Positions 26,779 to 35,648 of a stretch of DNA of 64,000 bases are shown one piece after another. The notes below the pieces were generated by a model. It saw only the letters and a list, made by a program, of their open reading frames with translations. It was not told the origin of the DNA and searched no databases. The translations under genes were made by a program, and so were the position numbers. The stretch is from Bradyrhizobium huanghuaihaiense (GTDB lineage: Bacteria; Pseudomonadota; Alphaproteobacteria; Rhizobiales; Xanthobacteraceae): NCBI RefSeq assembly GCF_007830635.1, contig NZ_VLLA01000001.1, positions 281,868 to 345,867 on the forward strand, written 5' to 3'. Position 1 is the stretch's first letter. The number at the start of each line of letters is the position of its first letter.

Positions 26779-28995
26779 GTGACCGATCCAGCGATTACCT
26801 TCAGTCCGGCTCCGCGGTTCAATCCGACGCTCAAGCGTGCGCTGAATGACATATTGGGCGGCAGCGCCGCCAGCGTCCTGACCGTCACGTTCGGGCTCTC
26901 CTACGCGCTGCTGATCTTCGCAGGCCCCCTGTCACCCTATCTGTCCTACGCGATCACGGCGACCTTCATCAGCTCTGCGGTGCTTGCGGCGATCGTCGCG
27001 CTGGGCAGCTCCCTGCCCTTCGCGGTCGCCGCCCCCGACAGCTCGACCGCGGCGGTGACGGGAATCCTGGCAGCCTCGCTGGTCGAACGGATCGAGGCGG
27101 CGAGCCCGTCGGCGCCGTTGTTGTCACCGGTCCTGATCACGCTCGGCCTGTCGACGGTGCTGACCGGCGTGGCGCTGTGCGGACTGGGCCTGACGCGGAT
27201 GGGCCGAGCCATCCGCTACGTGCCCTACCCCGTGGTCGGCGGCTTCCTCGGCGCCACCGGGCTCCTGATCGTCATGGGTGCGATCAGGGTCATTACCGAT
27301 CACCCCGTGCAATTTGCGACGCTGCTGCATTTCACCAACGGCACCACGCTGCTGGAGCTCGGTGCCGCCTGCGCCATGGCGCTGGTGCTGTATCTGACCT
27401 GGCATCGCTCGCGCAGCCCGTTCGGGCTGCCGATCATCCTGGTCGGCGGCGTGCTCACGGCGCATCTGGCGTTCTGGATCACGGGCATCTCGCTCGGTGA
27501 GGCCCGCAGTCTGGGCTGGACATTCCAGCCGCCGCCGCAGGCGGCCTTCATGGTGCCCTGGCACACCGACGGCCTCGTCCACTATCCCTGGTTCGCCGTG
27601 CCGGACCTGCTCGGCAATCTCGTCGCCGTGATTTTCGTCACCGCGTCGAGCACGCTGTTCAACACCACCGGCATCGAGGTCGCCGTTCATCGCGAGGCCA
27701 ATCTGGAGCGCGAGCTGAACGTCACCGGCACCGCCAACATGCTGACCGGGGTGCTCGGCGGCTATGCCGGCTGCATCTCGGTCAGCCGCTCGATCCTGAA
27801 CTTCAGCAGCGGCGGCCGCGGCCGCCTGTCCGGCCTCACGGTCGCGGCGATGTCGCTGCTGATGCTCGTGGTGGCGCCGCAATTGCTCGGCTTCATTCCG
27901 AAATTCGTGCTCGGCGGCCTTTTGCTCTATCTCGGCGCCGACCAGCTGCACAAATGGATCATCGAGTCGCGCAAGCGGCTGTCGAAGCTCGAATATCTCT
28001 CGCTGATCGCCATCATCGCGATCATCGTGGTCTGGGGCTTCGTGCCGGGCATCCTGATCGGCGTGATCATCGGCTGCGCCACCTTCGCCTTCAGCGCGGC
28101 GCGGGTGGAATCGATCAAGTACAGTTTCGACGGCTCGGAATATCGCTCCTCGCTCGACCGCTCGCGCGACGACCAGGAAGTGCTGCTGGCCCATGGCGGC
28201 AAGATCCAGGGCCTCAACCTGCAGAGCTATCTGTTCTTCGGCTCCGCCAACCGGCTTTACCAGCACGTCAAGCGACTGCTCCAAGAGCGCCCGGCGTGCC
28301 GCTATCTGCTGTTCGACTTCAAGCTCGTCACCGGCGTCGATTCGTCGGCCGCCTACAGCTTCGCGCAGATCAAGCGCAGCGCGGCCGATCTCGGTGTCGA
28401 GCTGATCCTGGTGCATCTGTCGGCGAGTGCCGAGAAAGTGCTGCGCTCCAGCGATTTCATCGGCGAAGGCGTCATCATCATCGGCGAGCTCGATCACGCA
28501 CTCGAATGGTGCGAGAACGAGATCATCTCGCAGCATCAGGGTCTGGCGCAGGAAGAAGCCTCCTTACGCGACTGGTTCACGCGCATCCTCGACAGCGAGG
28601 ACAACGCCGACGAGCTGATCCGCCGCTGCCAGCGCATCGAGGTCGAGGCCGGCGAGATCATCGTGCAGGCCGGCGACCCCGCCGATTCCATGCATTTCAT
28701 TCTCGACGGCCGCGTCGGCATCATGGTCCCCGCCGAAGACGACCGCACCACGCGCGTGCGCAGCCTCGGCCGCTACACCACGATCGGCGAGATGGGCCTG
28801 GTGTCGAATACGCCGCGCAGCGCCACGATCCAGGCCGAGGTCGACAGCGTGCTCTACGTGCTCAATATCCACCAGTTCGACGCCATCAAGGCCGAGGATC
28901 CCGCGCTAAGCCACAAGCTGCTGACCTATTTCGTGTCGGTCATGGCCGAGCGGCTGAGCTTTGCGAACAGGACGATTGCGGTGCTGCGGCGGTAG
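26779..28995 (+). CDS. SulP permease with STAS and cyclic-nucleotide-binding-like domains
   Basis: A 738-residue inner-membrane transporter. Residues 25-440 contain about 11-12 hydrophobic segments of the SulP (SLC26) sulfate/bicarbonate/anion family, including VPYPVVGGFLGATGLLI and GGYAGCISVSRSILNFSSGG. A STAS domain follows (about 460-590, with LLFDFKLVTGVDSSAAYSF), then a CRP-like cNMP domain (about 610-735, with VQAGDPADSMHFILDGRVGI and TIGEMGLVSNTPRSATI). STAS and cNMP domains suggest regulation of transport by protein or nucleotide partners; the ligand is unknown. The start is GTG 26779 with AAGGAG 13 bases upstream; alternative starts are not better. It is single and followed by a family E repeat. 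Confidence 0.9.
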   Translation: MTDPAITFSPAPRFNPTLKRALNDILGGSAASVLTVTFGLSYALLIFAGPLSPYLSYAITATFISSAVLAAIVALGSSLPFAVAAPDSSTAAVTGILAASLVERIEAASPSAPLLSPVLITLGLSTVLTGVALCGLGLTRMGRAIRYVPYPVVGGFLGATGLLIVMGAIRVITDHPVQFATLLHFTNGTTLLELGAACAMALVLYLTWHRSRSPFGLPIILVGGVLTAHLAFWITGISLGEARSLGWTFQPPPQAAFMVPWHTDGLVHYPWFAVPDLLGNLVAVIFVTASSTLFNTTGIEVAVHREANLERELNVTGTANMLTGVLGGYAGCISVSRSILNFSSGGRGRLSGLTVAAMSLLMLVVAPQLLGFIPKFVLGGLLLYLGADQLHKWIIESRKRLSKLEYLSLIAIIAIIVVWGFVPGILIGVIIGCATFAFSAARVESIKYSFDGSEYRSSLDRSRDDQEVLLAHGGKIQGLNLQSYLFFGSANRLYQHVKRLLQERPACRYLLFDFKLVTGVDSSAAYSFAQIKRSAADLGVELILVHLSASAEKVLRSSDFIGEGVIIIGELDHALEWCENEIISQHQGLAQEEASLRDWFTRILDSEDNADELIRRCQRIEVEAGEIIVQAGDPADSMHFILDGRVGIMVPAEDDRTTRVRSLGRYTTIGEMGLVSNTPRSATIQAEVDSVLYVLNIHQFDAIKAEDPALSHKLLTYFVSVMAERLSFANRTIAVLRR

Positions 28996-28997
28996 GC

Positions 28998-29068
28998 CGT
29001 AGCCCGCATGAGCGAAGCGATATGCGGGACTTGAGGCCCCGGATGTCGCTACGCTCATCCGGGCTACG
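28998..29068. repeat. Family E intergenic palindrome, copy 1
   Basis: Ends CGTAGCCCGCATGAGCGAAGCG and CGCTACGCTCATCCGGGCTACG (shown in part) form an inverted repeat with GGGCTACG at the end. It starts 3 bases after the SulP stop and is followed 23 bases later by a family B copy. The second copy is at 61297. Confidence 0.8.
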
Positions 29069-29090
29069 AAGTTAGCCCCCGTCATTGCGA

Positions 29091-29165
29091 AGAGCGAAGC
29101 GACGAAGCAATCCAGACTGTCTCCGCGGAGACTTTCCTGGATTGCTTCGCTTCGCTCGCAACGAC
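29091..29165. repeat. Family B intergenic palindrome, copy 2
   Basis: It starts GTCATTGCGAAGAGCGAAGCGA and ends GCTTCGCTCGCAACGACG, with a GAAGCAATCCAG / CTGGATTGCTTC-like inner pair. Arms carry mismatches relative to 26371. It lies between the SulP and gabD stops (convergent). Confidence 0.8.
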
Positions 29166-29183
29166 GTGGAGTGAGAGCCGGGC

Positions 29184-30677
29184 CTAAACCCCCGCCATCA
29201 TCACGTATTTGATCTCGACATATTCTTCCATGCCGTGACGCGAGCCTTCGCGTCCGAGGCCGCTTTCCTTGACGCCGCCGAAGGGCGCGACTTCCGTGGT
29301 GATCAGGCCGGTGTTGACACCGACCATGCCCGACTCCAGCGCTTCGGCGACGCGCCAGACGCGGCCGAGATCGCGGGAGTAGAAGTAGGAGGCAAGACCG
29401 AACGGCGAGGCGTTGCACATCGCGATCACGTCGGCTTCATCCTTGAAGCGGATGACAGGCGCGAGCGGGCCGAAGGTTTCCTCCTGCGACACCAGCGAGT
29501 CCGGCTTGACGTCGGCGAGCACCGTCGGCTCGAAGAAGGAGCGTCCGAGCTCGCTGCGCTTGCCGCCGGTGACGACCTTGGCGCCGCGCTTCACGGCATC
29601 CGCGATGTGCCGCTCGACCTTGTCGATCGCCTTCATGTTGATCAGCGGCCCCTGCGTGACGCCGCTCTCGGTGCCGTCGCCGATCTTCATCGCCGCGACC
29701 TTCTTCGACAGCTTCTGCACGAACTCGTCGTAGATCTTGTCCTGGGCGTAGATGCGGTTGGCGCAGACGCAGGTCTGGCCCATGTTGCGATACTTCGAGA
29801 CGATGGCGCCTTCGACCGCGGCGTCGATGTCGGCGTCGTCGAACACGATGAACGGCGCGTTGCCGCCGAGCTCGAGGCCAAGCCGCTTCACGCCGACGGA
29901 GGCCTGCTGATAGAGGATCTTGCCGACCGCCGTCGAGCCGGTGAAGCCGACGAAGCGCACCGCGGGATGCTCGCACAGCACCTTGCCGATCGGCGGCGCA
30001 TCGCCGGTGATGATGTTGAGCACGCCCTTGGGGATGCCGGCCTTCTCGGCGAGCACGGCCAGCGCCAGCGCCGACAGCGGCGTCTCGTTGGCGGGCTTGA
30101 GCACCACGGTGCAGCCGGCCGCCAGCGCCGGCGAGACTTTTCGCGTGATCATCGAGTTCGGGAAATTCCACGGCGTGATCGCGGCGCAGACGCCGATCGG
30201 CTGCTTGATCGCGAGCAGGCGCGCATCGGGGCGCTGGCTCGGGATGGTCTCGCCATAGACGCGGCGGGCTTCCTCGGCGAAGAACTCGATATAGGCGGCG
30301 CCGATGTCGACCTCGCCGAGCGCCTCGGAGAGCGGCTTGCCCTGCTCGGAGGTGAGGATCAGCGCGAGGTCCTCACGGTTGGCCGTAATCAGCTCGAACC
30401 ATTTGCGTAAGGTGTTGGAGCGCTGCTTGGCGGTGTGCTTGGCCCAGGCCGGGAAGGCGCGCTCGGCGGCTTCAACCGCCTTGGTGGTCTCGGCCGCACC
30501 AAGCTGCGGGACCTTTGCGAGCTCGACGCCGGTGGCGGGATTGTTCACCGCGAAGACCGGCGTGCCGACCCAGGCGCCGTCGATGTAGCAGGCCTCCTTC
30601 AGCAGCGAGGGGTCCTTCAACCGGTCGCGCAGGGTGGCGGCGGCTTGCGTGGCGCGGGCGGCGGCAGTCGGGGTCAT
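29184..30677 (-). CDS. gabD: NAD(P)-dependent succinate-semialdehyde dehydrogenase
   Basis: GabD oxidises succinate semialdehyde to succinate, closing the GABA shunt. The 497-residue product shows the aldehyde dehydrogenase fold: the start near YIDGAWVGTPVFAVNNPATG, ITPWNFPNSMITRKVSPALAAG near 168-188, the catalytic Glu region LELGGNAPFIVFDDAD and the catalytic Cys in GQTCVCANRIY. ATG at 30677 was chosen because GGGAGAA lies 7 bases upstream and MTPTAAARAT is a plausible start; the frame is open 26 codons upstream through a leader. It is convergent with the SulP gene. No gabT or other GABA genes are nearby. Coenzyme preference is not decidable from this sequence. Confidence 0.9.
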   Translation of the reverse strand: MTPTAAARATQAAATLRDRLKDPSLLKEACYIDGAWVGTPVFAVNNPATGVELAKVPQLGAAETTKAVEAAERAFPAWAKHTAKQRSNTLRKWFELITANREDLALILTSEQGKPLSEALGEVDIGAAYIEFFAEEARRVYGETIPSQRPDARLLAIKQPIGVCAAITPWNFPNSMITRKVSPALAAGCTVVLKPANETPLSALALAVLAEKAGIPKGVLNIITGDAPPIGKVLCEHPAVRFVGFTGSTAVGKILYQQASVGVKRLGLELGGNAPFIVFDDADIDAAVEGAIVSKYRNMGQTCVCANRIYAQDKIYDEFVQKLSKKVAAMKIGDGTESGVTQGPLINMKAIDKVERHIADAVKRGAKVVTGGKRSELGRSFFEPTVLADVKPDSLVSQEETFGPLAPVIRFKDEADVIAMCNASPFGLASYFYSRDLGRVWRVAEALESGMVGVNTGLITTEVAPFGGVKESGLGREGSRHGMEEYVEIKYVMMAGV

Positions 30678-30787
30678 GGCGTTCTCCCTCAGGGCGATCG
30701 GATTGGCCCGGAATATAGGGAGAGACGGTGCGCAATGCACCGCCCCGCAACGCACAGCTGATGGGAGCTAAATTCGGGTCGGTGGGG

Positions 30788-31108
30788 CTACGCCGCACCG
30801 CTCATATAGGTCTCGCGCCGGCCGATCATGCGCTCGGCGGCAGCCTTGGCGTCGGCCTTGGAGGAGGTCGCGCACGTCCGGTATTCGAGATCGGGAACGT
30901 CGGAGGTGTCGCGGCGGCCGAACCAGCTCTTCGAGCCGACCGGCAGCAGCGCCAGCGCCTGCGCCAGATTGTCGACCGCGCCGAAGGAATAGAGCGCGCC
31001 GGTGCCGGCGACACGGACCTCATAAATGCCGGGCGCGATCGGCGCCTCGAGGTTGTCGCCCCGTCCGGGACGGGGATAGCGCTTCCATTCGCTCCAGGTC
31101 GAAATCAT
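30788..31108 (-). CDS. Small conserved hypothetical protein
   Basis: I recognise no function. The 106-residue product begins MISTWSEWKRYPRPGRG and contains PGIYEVRVAGTGALYSFGAVDN and WFGRRDTSDVPDLEYRTCA, a beta-rich pattern with a GIY-like start that superficially recalls GIY-YIG proteins, but the second YIG motif is not evident. ATG at 31108 has GGGGGA upstream; the frame is open 15 codons further up to 31153. A perfect 8-bp hairpin (31121-31139, GCGGCCGG/CCGGCCGC) sits in its leader. It lies upstream of gabD on the same strand, 110 bases away. Whether it is expressed is unknown. Confidence 0.55.
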   Translation of the reverse strand: MISTWSEWKRYPRPGRGDNLEAPIAPGIYEVRVAGTGALYSFGAVDNLAQALALLPVGSKSWFGRRDTSDVPDLEYRTCATSSKADAKAAAERMIGRRETYMSGAA

Positions 31109-31452
31109 TTGAGGTCCCCCGCGGCCGGGAGCCGGCCGCCAAATTTGCATCAATTCTTAACGTCGGCCGTCGATCGGCCGAGTGCTGAACGTCGCAACGC
31201 ACAAAATGTTTCAAGTGCTTCCAAACACGCAAAACATATCGCCAGGAACCATCCATGGTCACGGCTCGTTGCGGTCATCCACCGCAGATTGTGACGGAGT
31301 GTTGCCGTCCAGCCGCCTTGTCGTCCTGCGTGGGGCGCAGGCCGTCAAGTCACGACATCGCGACCGGGGTGAAGGTTGAGGCGCTTGCCGCGCGCGACCT
31401 CCAGGAGGACAATCGATCACTTCCAACAATAATCAAACCGGAGGAAACGCGC
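31109..31452. other. Gene-free divergent intergenic region
   Basis: 344 bases between the divergent small hypothetical gene and the second serine hydrolase. It has a perfect 8-bp GC hairpin (31121-31139) followed by no T-run, and a moderately AT-rich stretch (31195-31250) that could hold divergent promoters, though no clear -35/-10 pair was found. No repeat family of the kind seen elsewhere is present. Confidence 0.5.
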
Positions 31453-32646
31453 ATGCAAAGCCAGGCCCAGATCGACGAGGTTCTGCGCAAGACCAGCGAT
31501 GCCAAGGAGATTCCCGGCGTGGTCGCGATCGCCGCGAGCGGTAGCGACGTGCTGTATCAGGGCGCGTTCGGCAAACGCGACCTCTCCAAGCCCGACGCGA
31601 TGACGCTGGACAGCGTGTTCTGGATCGCCTCGATGACGAAGGCCGTGACATCGGCAGGCGCAATGCAGCTGGTCGAACAGGGCAAGCTCTCGCTGGATGC
31701 GCCGATCGGCGACGTGCTGCCCGATCTCGCCAAGCCGCAGGTGCTCGAGGGCTTTGATGCCAAGGGCGAACCGAAGCTGCGGCCGGCCAAGGGCGCGATC
31801 ACGCTGCGCCAGCTCATGACCCACACCGCCGGCTTCTGCTACGACATGTGGAACGGCGACATCGGCGCCTATCTCGAGAAGACCGGAACGCCCGGGATCA
31901 TCACCTGCCAGAATGCCGCGCTGAAGACGCCGATCGCGTCCGACCCCGGCACGCGCTGGGAATACGGCACCAATATCGATTTCGTCGGCAAGGCGGTGGA
32001 AGCCGCCAGCGGCAAGCGGCTCGACGCCTATCTGCGCGACAATCTTTTTGCTCCACTCGGAATGTCTGACACCGGCTTCAAGATCACCGACGACATGCGC
32101 AAGCGGCTGGTCGGCATGCATGCGCGCGGCGAGGGCGGCCAGCTTGGCGCGATGCCGTTCGAGCTCGAGCAGAACCCGGAATTCTGCATGGGCGGCGGCG
32201 GCCTCTATTCGACCGCGGCCGACTACATCAAGTTCACCCAGATGATCCTGAACAAGGGCCGCGGCAACGGCAATCAGGTGCTCAAGGCCGACACCGTCGC
32301 GACGATGGGACAGAACCACATCGGCGATCTCAACGTCACCAAGATGACCTCGGTGGCACCGATGTACACCAACGACGTCGACCTCTATCCGGACCAGGTG
32401 AAGAAATGGGGGCTCAGCTTCCTCATCAACACCGCCAAGACACCCGAGGGCCGCAGCGCCAACAGCCTCGCCTGGGCGGGCCTCGCCAACACCTATTACT
32501 GGATCGATCCCTCGCGCGACGTCACCGGCGTGATCCTGATGCAGCTGCTGCCGTTCGCGGATGGAAAGTGCCTGGAGGCGTTCGCGGGCTTCGAGCGCGG
32601 GGTCTATGCCGGGCTCGATGCGGGGAGCGGGCAGAAGGCGGCGTGA
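31453..32646 (+). CDS. Serine hydrolase of the beta-lactamase superfamily (family VIII esterase-like)
   Basis: A cytosolic-looking SxxK hydrolase of 397 residues. Ser60-Lys63 lie in IASMTKAVTS, the second motif is YGTN near residue 174, and WAGLANTYYWIDP near the C-terminus matches the Trp-x-Gly motif of family VIII carboxylesterases. It lacks a signal peptide and is distinct from the exported 475-residue hydrolase at 21.3 kb. The reaction is likely ester hydrolysis, with unknown substrate. ATG 31453 was chosen because CCGGAGGAAACG lies just upstream; the frame is open back to 31255 but that segment looks non-coding. It stands alone, followed by two repeats. Confidence 0.85.
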   Translation: MQSQAQIDEVLRKTSDAKEIPGVVAIAASGSDVLYQGAFGKRDLSKPDAMTLDSVFWIASMTKAVTSAGAMQLVEQGKLSLDAPIGDVLPDLAKPQVLEGFDAKGEPKLRPAKGAITLRQLMTHTAGFCYDMWNGDIGAYLEKTGTPGIITCQNAALKTPIASDPGTRWEYGTNIDFVGKAVEAASGKRLDAYLRDNLFAPLGMSDTGFKITDDMRKRLVGMHARGEGGQLGAMPFELEQNPEFCMGGGGLYSTAADYIKFTQMILNKGRGNGNQVLKADTVATMGQNHIGDLNVTKMTSVAPMYTNDVDLYPDQVKKWGLSFLINTAKTPEGRSANSLAWAGLANTYYWIDPSRDVTGVILMQLLPFADGKCLEAFAGFERGVYAGLDAGSGQKAA

Positions 32647-32675
32647 GGGGGCACAAGGGTCTCGCCACGCGACGA

Positions 32676-32780
32676 CTGTCATCCCCCGCGAAAGCGGGGG
32701 ATCCAGTATTCCAGAGACGGCAATGATAAATCGAGAAGCCGCGGAGCACTGGATCGCCCGGTCAAGCCGGGCGATGACAG
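32676..32780. repeat. Family F intergenic palindrome
   Basis: Ends CTGTCATCCCCCGCGAAAGC and GCGATGACAG contain CTGTCATC/GATGACAG inverses, with GGGGGATCCAGTATTCC and GGAGCACTGGATCGCCCGGTC as second inner arms. It lies 30 bases after the serine hydrolase stop and is followed by a family B copy. I see only one copy here. Confidence 0.75.
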
Positions 32781-32812
32781 TGGAGAGCGAGGGAAGCGCG
32801 CGCAACAAACTC

Positions 32813-32890
32813 GTCATTGCGAGCGTAGCGAAGCAATCCAGCCTGTCTCCGCGGAGGGATTCTGGATTGCTTCGCTTCGCTCGCAATGAC
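32813..32890. repeat. Family B intergenic palindrome, copy 3
   Basis: Starts GTCATTGCGAGCGTAGCGAAGC and ends GCTTCGCTTCGCTCGCAATGAC; the loop has CCGCGGAG. The arms are nearly perfect. It lies between the serine hydrolase and the PfkB kinase stops (convergent), directly after the family F element. Confidence 0.85.
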
Positions 32891-32907
32891 GGGGGAGCGA
32901 GCGAGGA

Positions 32908-33909
32908 CTAAACCGTCAGCCCGCGCTGGCCGGCGAGCTGCTTCAGCGACACCAGCGGACGGGCGCCGATGTGCTGGATCACTTCGGCGGCCGCGAGCGC
33001 GCCGAGCTCGCCGCACTGCTTGTACGCAAGATTGCGCGCGAGGCCATAGAGGAAGCCGGCGGCGAAGAGGTCGCCGGCGCCGGTGGTGTCGACGACCTTG
33101 TCGACCGGGAAGGCCGGCGCCGCCACGGCGTCTTCCGACGACACCACCATGCAGCCCTTCTCGCTGCGGGTGACGACGCCGAGATTGACGTCGTTGCGCA
33201 GCTGCTTCAGCGCGGTGTCGAAATCCGAGGTCGTGTAGAGCGAGTGCAACTCGGACTCGTTGGCGAACACGATGTCGACGGTGCCGCCCCGCATCAACGA
33301 GAGAAACTCGTCGCGATAGCGATCGACGCAGAAGGAATCCGACAGCGTCAGCGCAACCTTGCGCTTGGCATCATGGGCGATCTTGGCCGCCTTGACGAAG
33401 GCGTCCTTGGCGTTCTTGGGGTCCCAGAGATAGCCTTCGAGATAGACGATGCCGGCGCTCGCGATCTCGGCCGGGTCGATGTCGGCGGGCGACAAGTCCT
33501 GCGCCGCGCCGAGATAGGTGTTCATGGTGCGCTCGCCGTCATCGGTGACGAGGATGTAGGAGCAGCCGGTGGCGGGGCCGTCCGTCGCGGCGGGGGTGTT
33601 GAAGGCGACGCCGGCGGCGCGGATGTCGTGGACGTAGAGCTTGCCGATCTGGTCGTCCTTGACCTTGCCGACATAGGCGGCGCGTGCCCCCAGGCTGCCG
33701 ATGCCGACGATGGTGTTGGCGGCAGATCCCCCCGAGACCTCCGTCGCCGGCCCCATGTCCTTGTAAATGGCGGCGGCGCGCGCCTCGTCGATCAGGGACA
33801 TGCTGCCCTTGGTCATGCCGTGCTTGGCCAAAAAGGCCTCGTCGGTCCTGACCAGCACGTCGAACAGCGCGTTGCCGATCCCGAGAACGTCATATTTCAC
33901 GTCAGCCAT
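32908..33909 (-). CDS. PfkB family carbohydrate/adenosine kinase
   Basis: A 333-residue ribokinase-fold kinase. The N-terminal IGNALFDVLVRTDEAFL, the glycine pair VSGGSAANTIVGIGSLGARAAYVGKV, the NESELHSL element and the signature DTTGAGDLFAAGFLYG, with the catalytic Asp, are visible. In alphaproteobacteria this subgroup is usually annotated as adenosine kinase; sugar kinase is an alternative. No salvage genes adjoin it. The start is ATG at 33909. It is divergent from murJ, with 125 bases between the starts. Specificity cannot be decided from the sequence. Confidence 0.9.
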   Translation of the reverse strand: MADVKYDVLGIGNALFDVLVRTDEAFLAKHGMTKGSMSLIDEARAAAIYKDMGPATEVSGGSAANTIVGIGSLGARAAYVGKVKDDQIGKLYVHDIRAAGVAFNTPAATDGPATGCSYILVTDDGERTMNTYLGAAQDLSPADIDPAEIASAGIVYLEGYLWDPKNAKDAFVKAAKIAHDAKRKVALTLSDSFCVDRYRDEFLSLMRGGTVDIVFANESELHSLYTTSDFDTALKQLRNDVNLGVVTRSEKGCMVVSSEDAVAAPAFPVDKVVDTTGAGDLFAAGFLYGLARNLAYKQCGELGALAAAEVIQHIGARPLVSLKQLAGQRGLTV

Positions 33910-34034
33910 TCACCTTGATCCTGTTTGGCGGATTGCGATCCCTGCGGAAATCCGCTTCCTGTCGGCCTGAAATCTGGCTCGCGGCCTATCACGACCGGGC
34001 CTTCGCGGGCAAGCAACGGTATTATAAACGAGCA

Positions 34035-35567
34035 ATGATCCGCTCCTTCCTGACAGTTTCGACGGGAACACTGGCCTCGCGCCTGCTCGGCTTTGCGCGC
34101 GATTCCATGATTGCCGCCCTGCTGGGCACCGGCGCGGTGGCGGATGCGTTTCTGGCGGCGTTCCAGCTCGTCAACGTGGTGCGACGGCTGCTCAGCGAGG
34201 GGGCACTCAATGCGGCCCTGATCCCGGCCTGGCTGCGCGTGCGTGACCGCGATGGCGAAGCGGCTGCTTCCGCATTCGCGGGACGCGTGCTCGGAACGGT
34301 GAGCGTGGCCCTGATCGCGAGCTCGGCGGTGATTGCGCTGGTGATGCCGCTGATCATCACGGTCATCGCGCCGGGCTTTCTCGGCAGCGCCACGCTCGAT
34401 CTCGCCGTCGCGAATGCGCGGCTGATGCTGCCCTATCTCGCCTTCGCCGGGCCCGTCACGGTGCTGATGGGACTGCTCAACGCGCAAGCGCGCTTTGCGC
34501 TGACCGCCTTCTCGCCGCTGCTGTTCAACATCGCGCTGATCGTCGCCATCGGCGTGCTCCTGGTCGGGCATACTGATGCGACCTTCGCGGCGTGGATGCT
34601 GGCGGCGACCGTCGGTGTCGCCGGCCTGCTGCAATTGCTGATGCTGCTGTCGCAGCGCAGTGCGGATCTTGCGACACCTTTGCGCGTCAGCTTTGACAAG
34701 GAGATGCGCGGCTTCTTCGCCAAGGCCGTTCCCGGCATGATCGCCAGCTCGGGCCCGCAATGGCTGATGGTGGCCGGCGCGATCATCGCCTCCGCCACGC
34801 CGTCCGCGGTGTCCTGGCTCTATTTCGCCAACCGCCTAATCGAGCTGCCGCTCGGCATCGTCGGCGTCGCCATGGGCACGGTGCTGGTACCGGAGCTGAC
34901 GCGCGCCGTCACCAGCAGCGACCGCGACGCGGTCGCACATGCTGAATCGCGGGCGCTGGAGCTTGCGACCGGGCTGGCGCTGCCGGCGACGCTCGGCCTG
35001 GTCGTGCTGGCCGAGCCGATCGTGCGGCTATTGTTCGAGCACGGCGCCTTCGGCGCGGACGACAGCACGGCGACTGCGCATGCATTGATGTGGCTGGCGC
35101 TGGGCCTGCCGGCCCATGTGCTGATCAAGGCGCTGTCGCCGGCGTTCTATGCCCGCAGCGACACGATGACGCCGCTCATGGCCACGGCCAAAGGATTTGT
35201 GGTCGCAATCGCGCTCGCCGTCCTGCTCGGGCATTTCTTCGGCGCCAGCGGGATCGCGGCGAGCATCGCGGCCGGCGCCTGGAGCAGTGCGATCTCGCTG
35301 CTCCGGAAAGGCACCAGCGAGTTCGGCTTCTCGGTGGATGCCGCCGCACGAAAACGGCTGCCGCGGATCGTGCTCGCCGCGGCCGCGATGGGCGCCCTGC
35401 TCTGGCTGTCCGCGGCTCTGATGCCCGCCGAGGCGCATGGCCTGATCCGCTTCATCGTGCTGGGCGTGCAGATCGCTGCCGGGATCGCGGTCTACGGCCT
35501 GTTGCTGCAAACCTTCGGCGCCGCCTCCTGGCGCGAGGCGGCTGCGGCCTTGAAACGGCCGGCCTAG
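34035..35567 (+). CDS. murJ: Lipid II flippase MurJ
   Basis: MurJ moves lipid II across the inner membrane for peptidoglycan synthesis. The 510-residue product begins MIRSFLTVSTGTLASRLLGF and RDSMIAALLGTGAVADAF, which is the strongly conserved MurJ (MviN) start, and has about 14 hydrophobic segments of the MOP fold. ATG 34035 was chosen from that start; the frame is open upstream to 33915 through the intergenic region. It is divergent from the PfkB kinase gene and followed by trpS 81 bases on. Essentiality is expected from the family. Confidence 0.94.
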   Translation: MIRSFLTVSTGTLASRLLGFARDSMIAALLGTGAVADAFLAAFQLVNVVRRLLSEGALNAALIPAWLRVRDRDGEAAASAFAGRVLGTVSVALIASSAVIALVMPLIITVIAPGFLGSATLDLAVANARLMLPYLAFAGPVTVLMGLLNAQARFALTAFSPLLFNIALIVAIGVLLVGHTDATFAAWMLAATVGVAGLLQLLMLLSQRSADLATPLRVSFDKEMRGFFAKAVPGMIASSGPQWLMVAGAIIASATPSAVSWLYFANRLIELPLGIVGVAMGTVLVPELTRAVTSSDRDAVAHAESRALELATGLALPATLGLVVLAEPIVRLLFEHGAFGADDSTATAHALMWLALGLPAHVLIKALSPAFYARSDTMTPLMATAKGFVVAIALAVLLGHFFGASGIAASIAAGAWSSAISLLRKGTSEFGFSVDAAARKRLPRIVLAAAAMGALLWLSAALMPAEAHGLIRFIVLGVQIAAGIAVYGLLLQTFGAASWREAAAALKRPA

Positions 35568-35648
35568 CGGGTGGGACAAGCGAATTACCCTTGACGGAGC
35601 AGCGCCGCTGTTGGAAACGACGGCCAAATACCTTTGGGAAGGCTGACC

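Noticed and set aside
30788..31108. GIY-YIG nuclease call for the small hypothetical protein
   Set aside because: Only a PGIYEV start is seen; the YIG partner and catalytic Arg/Glu pattern are not evident.
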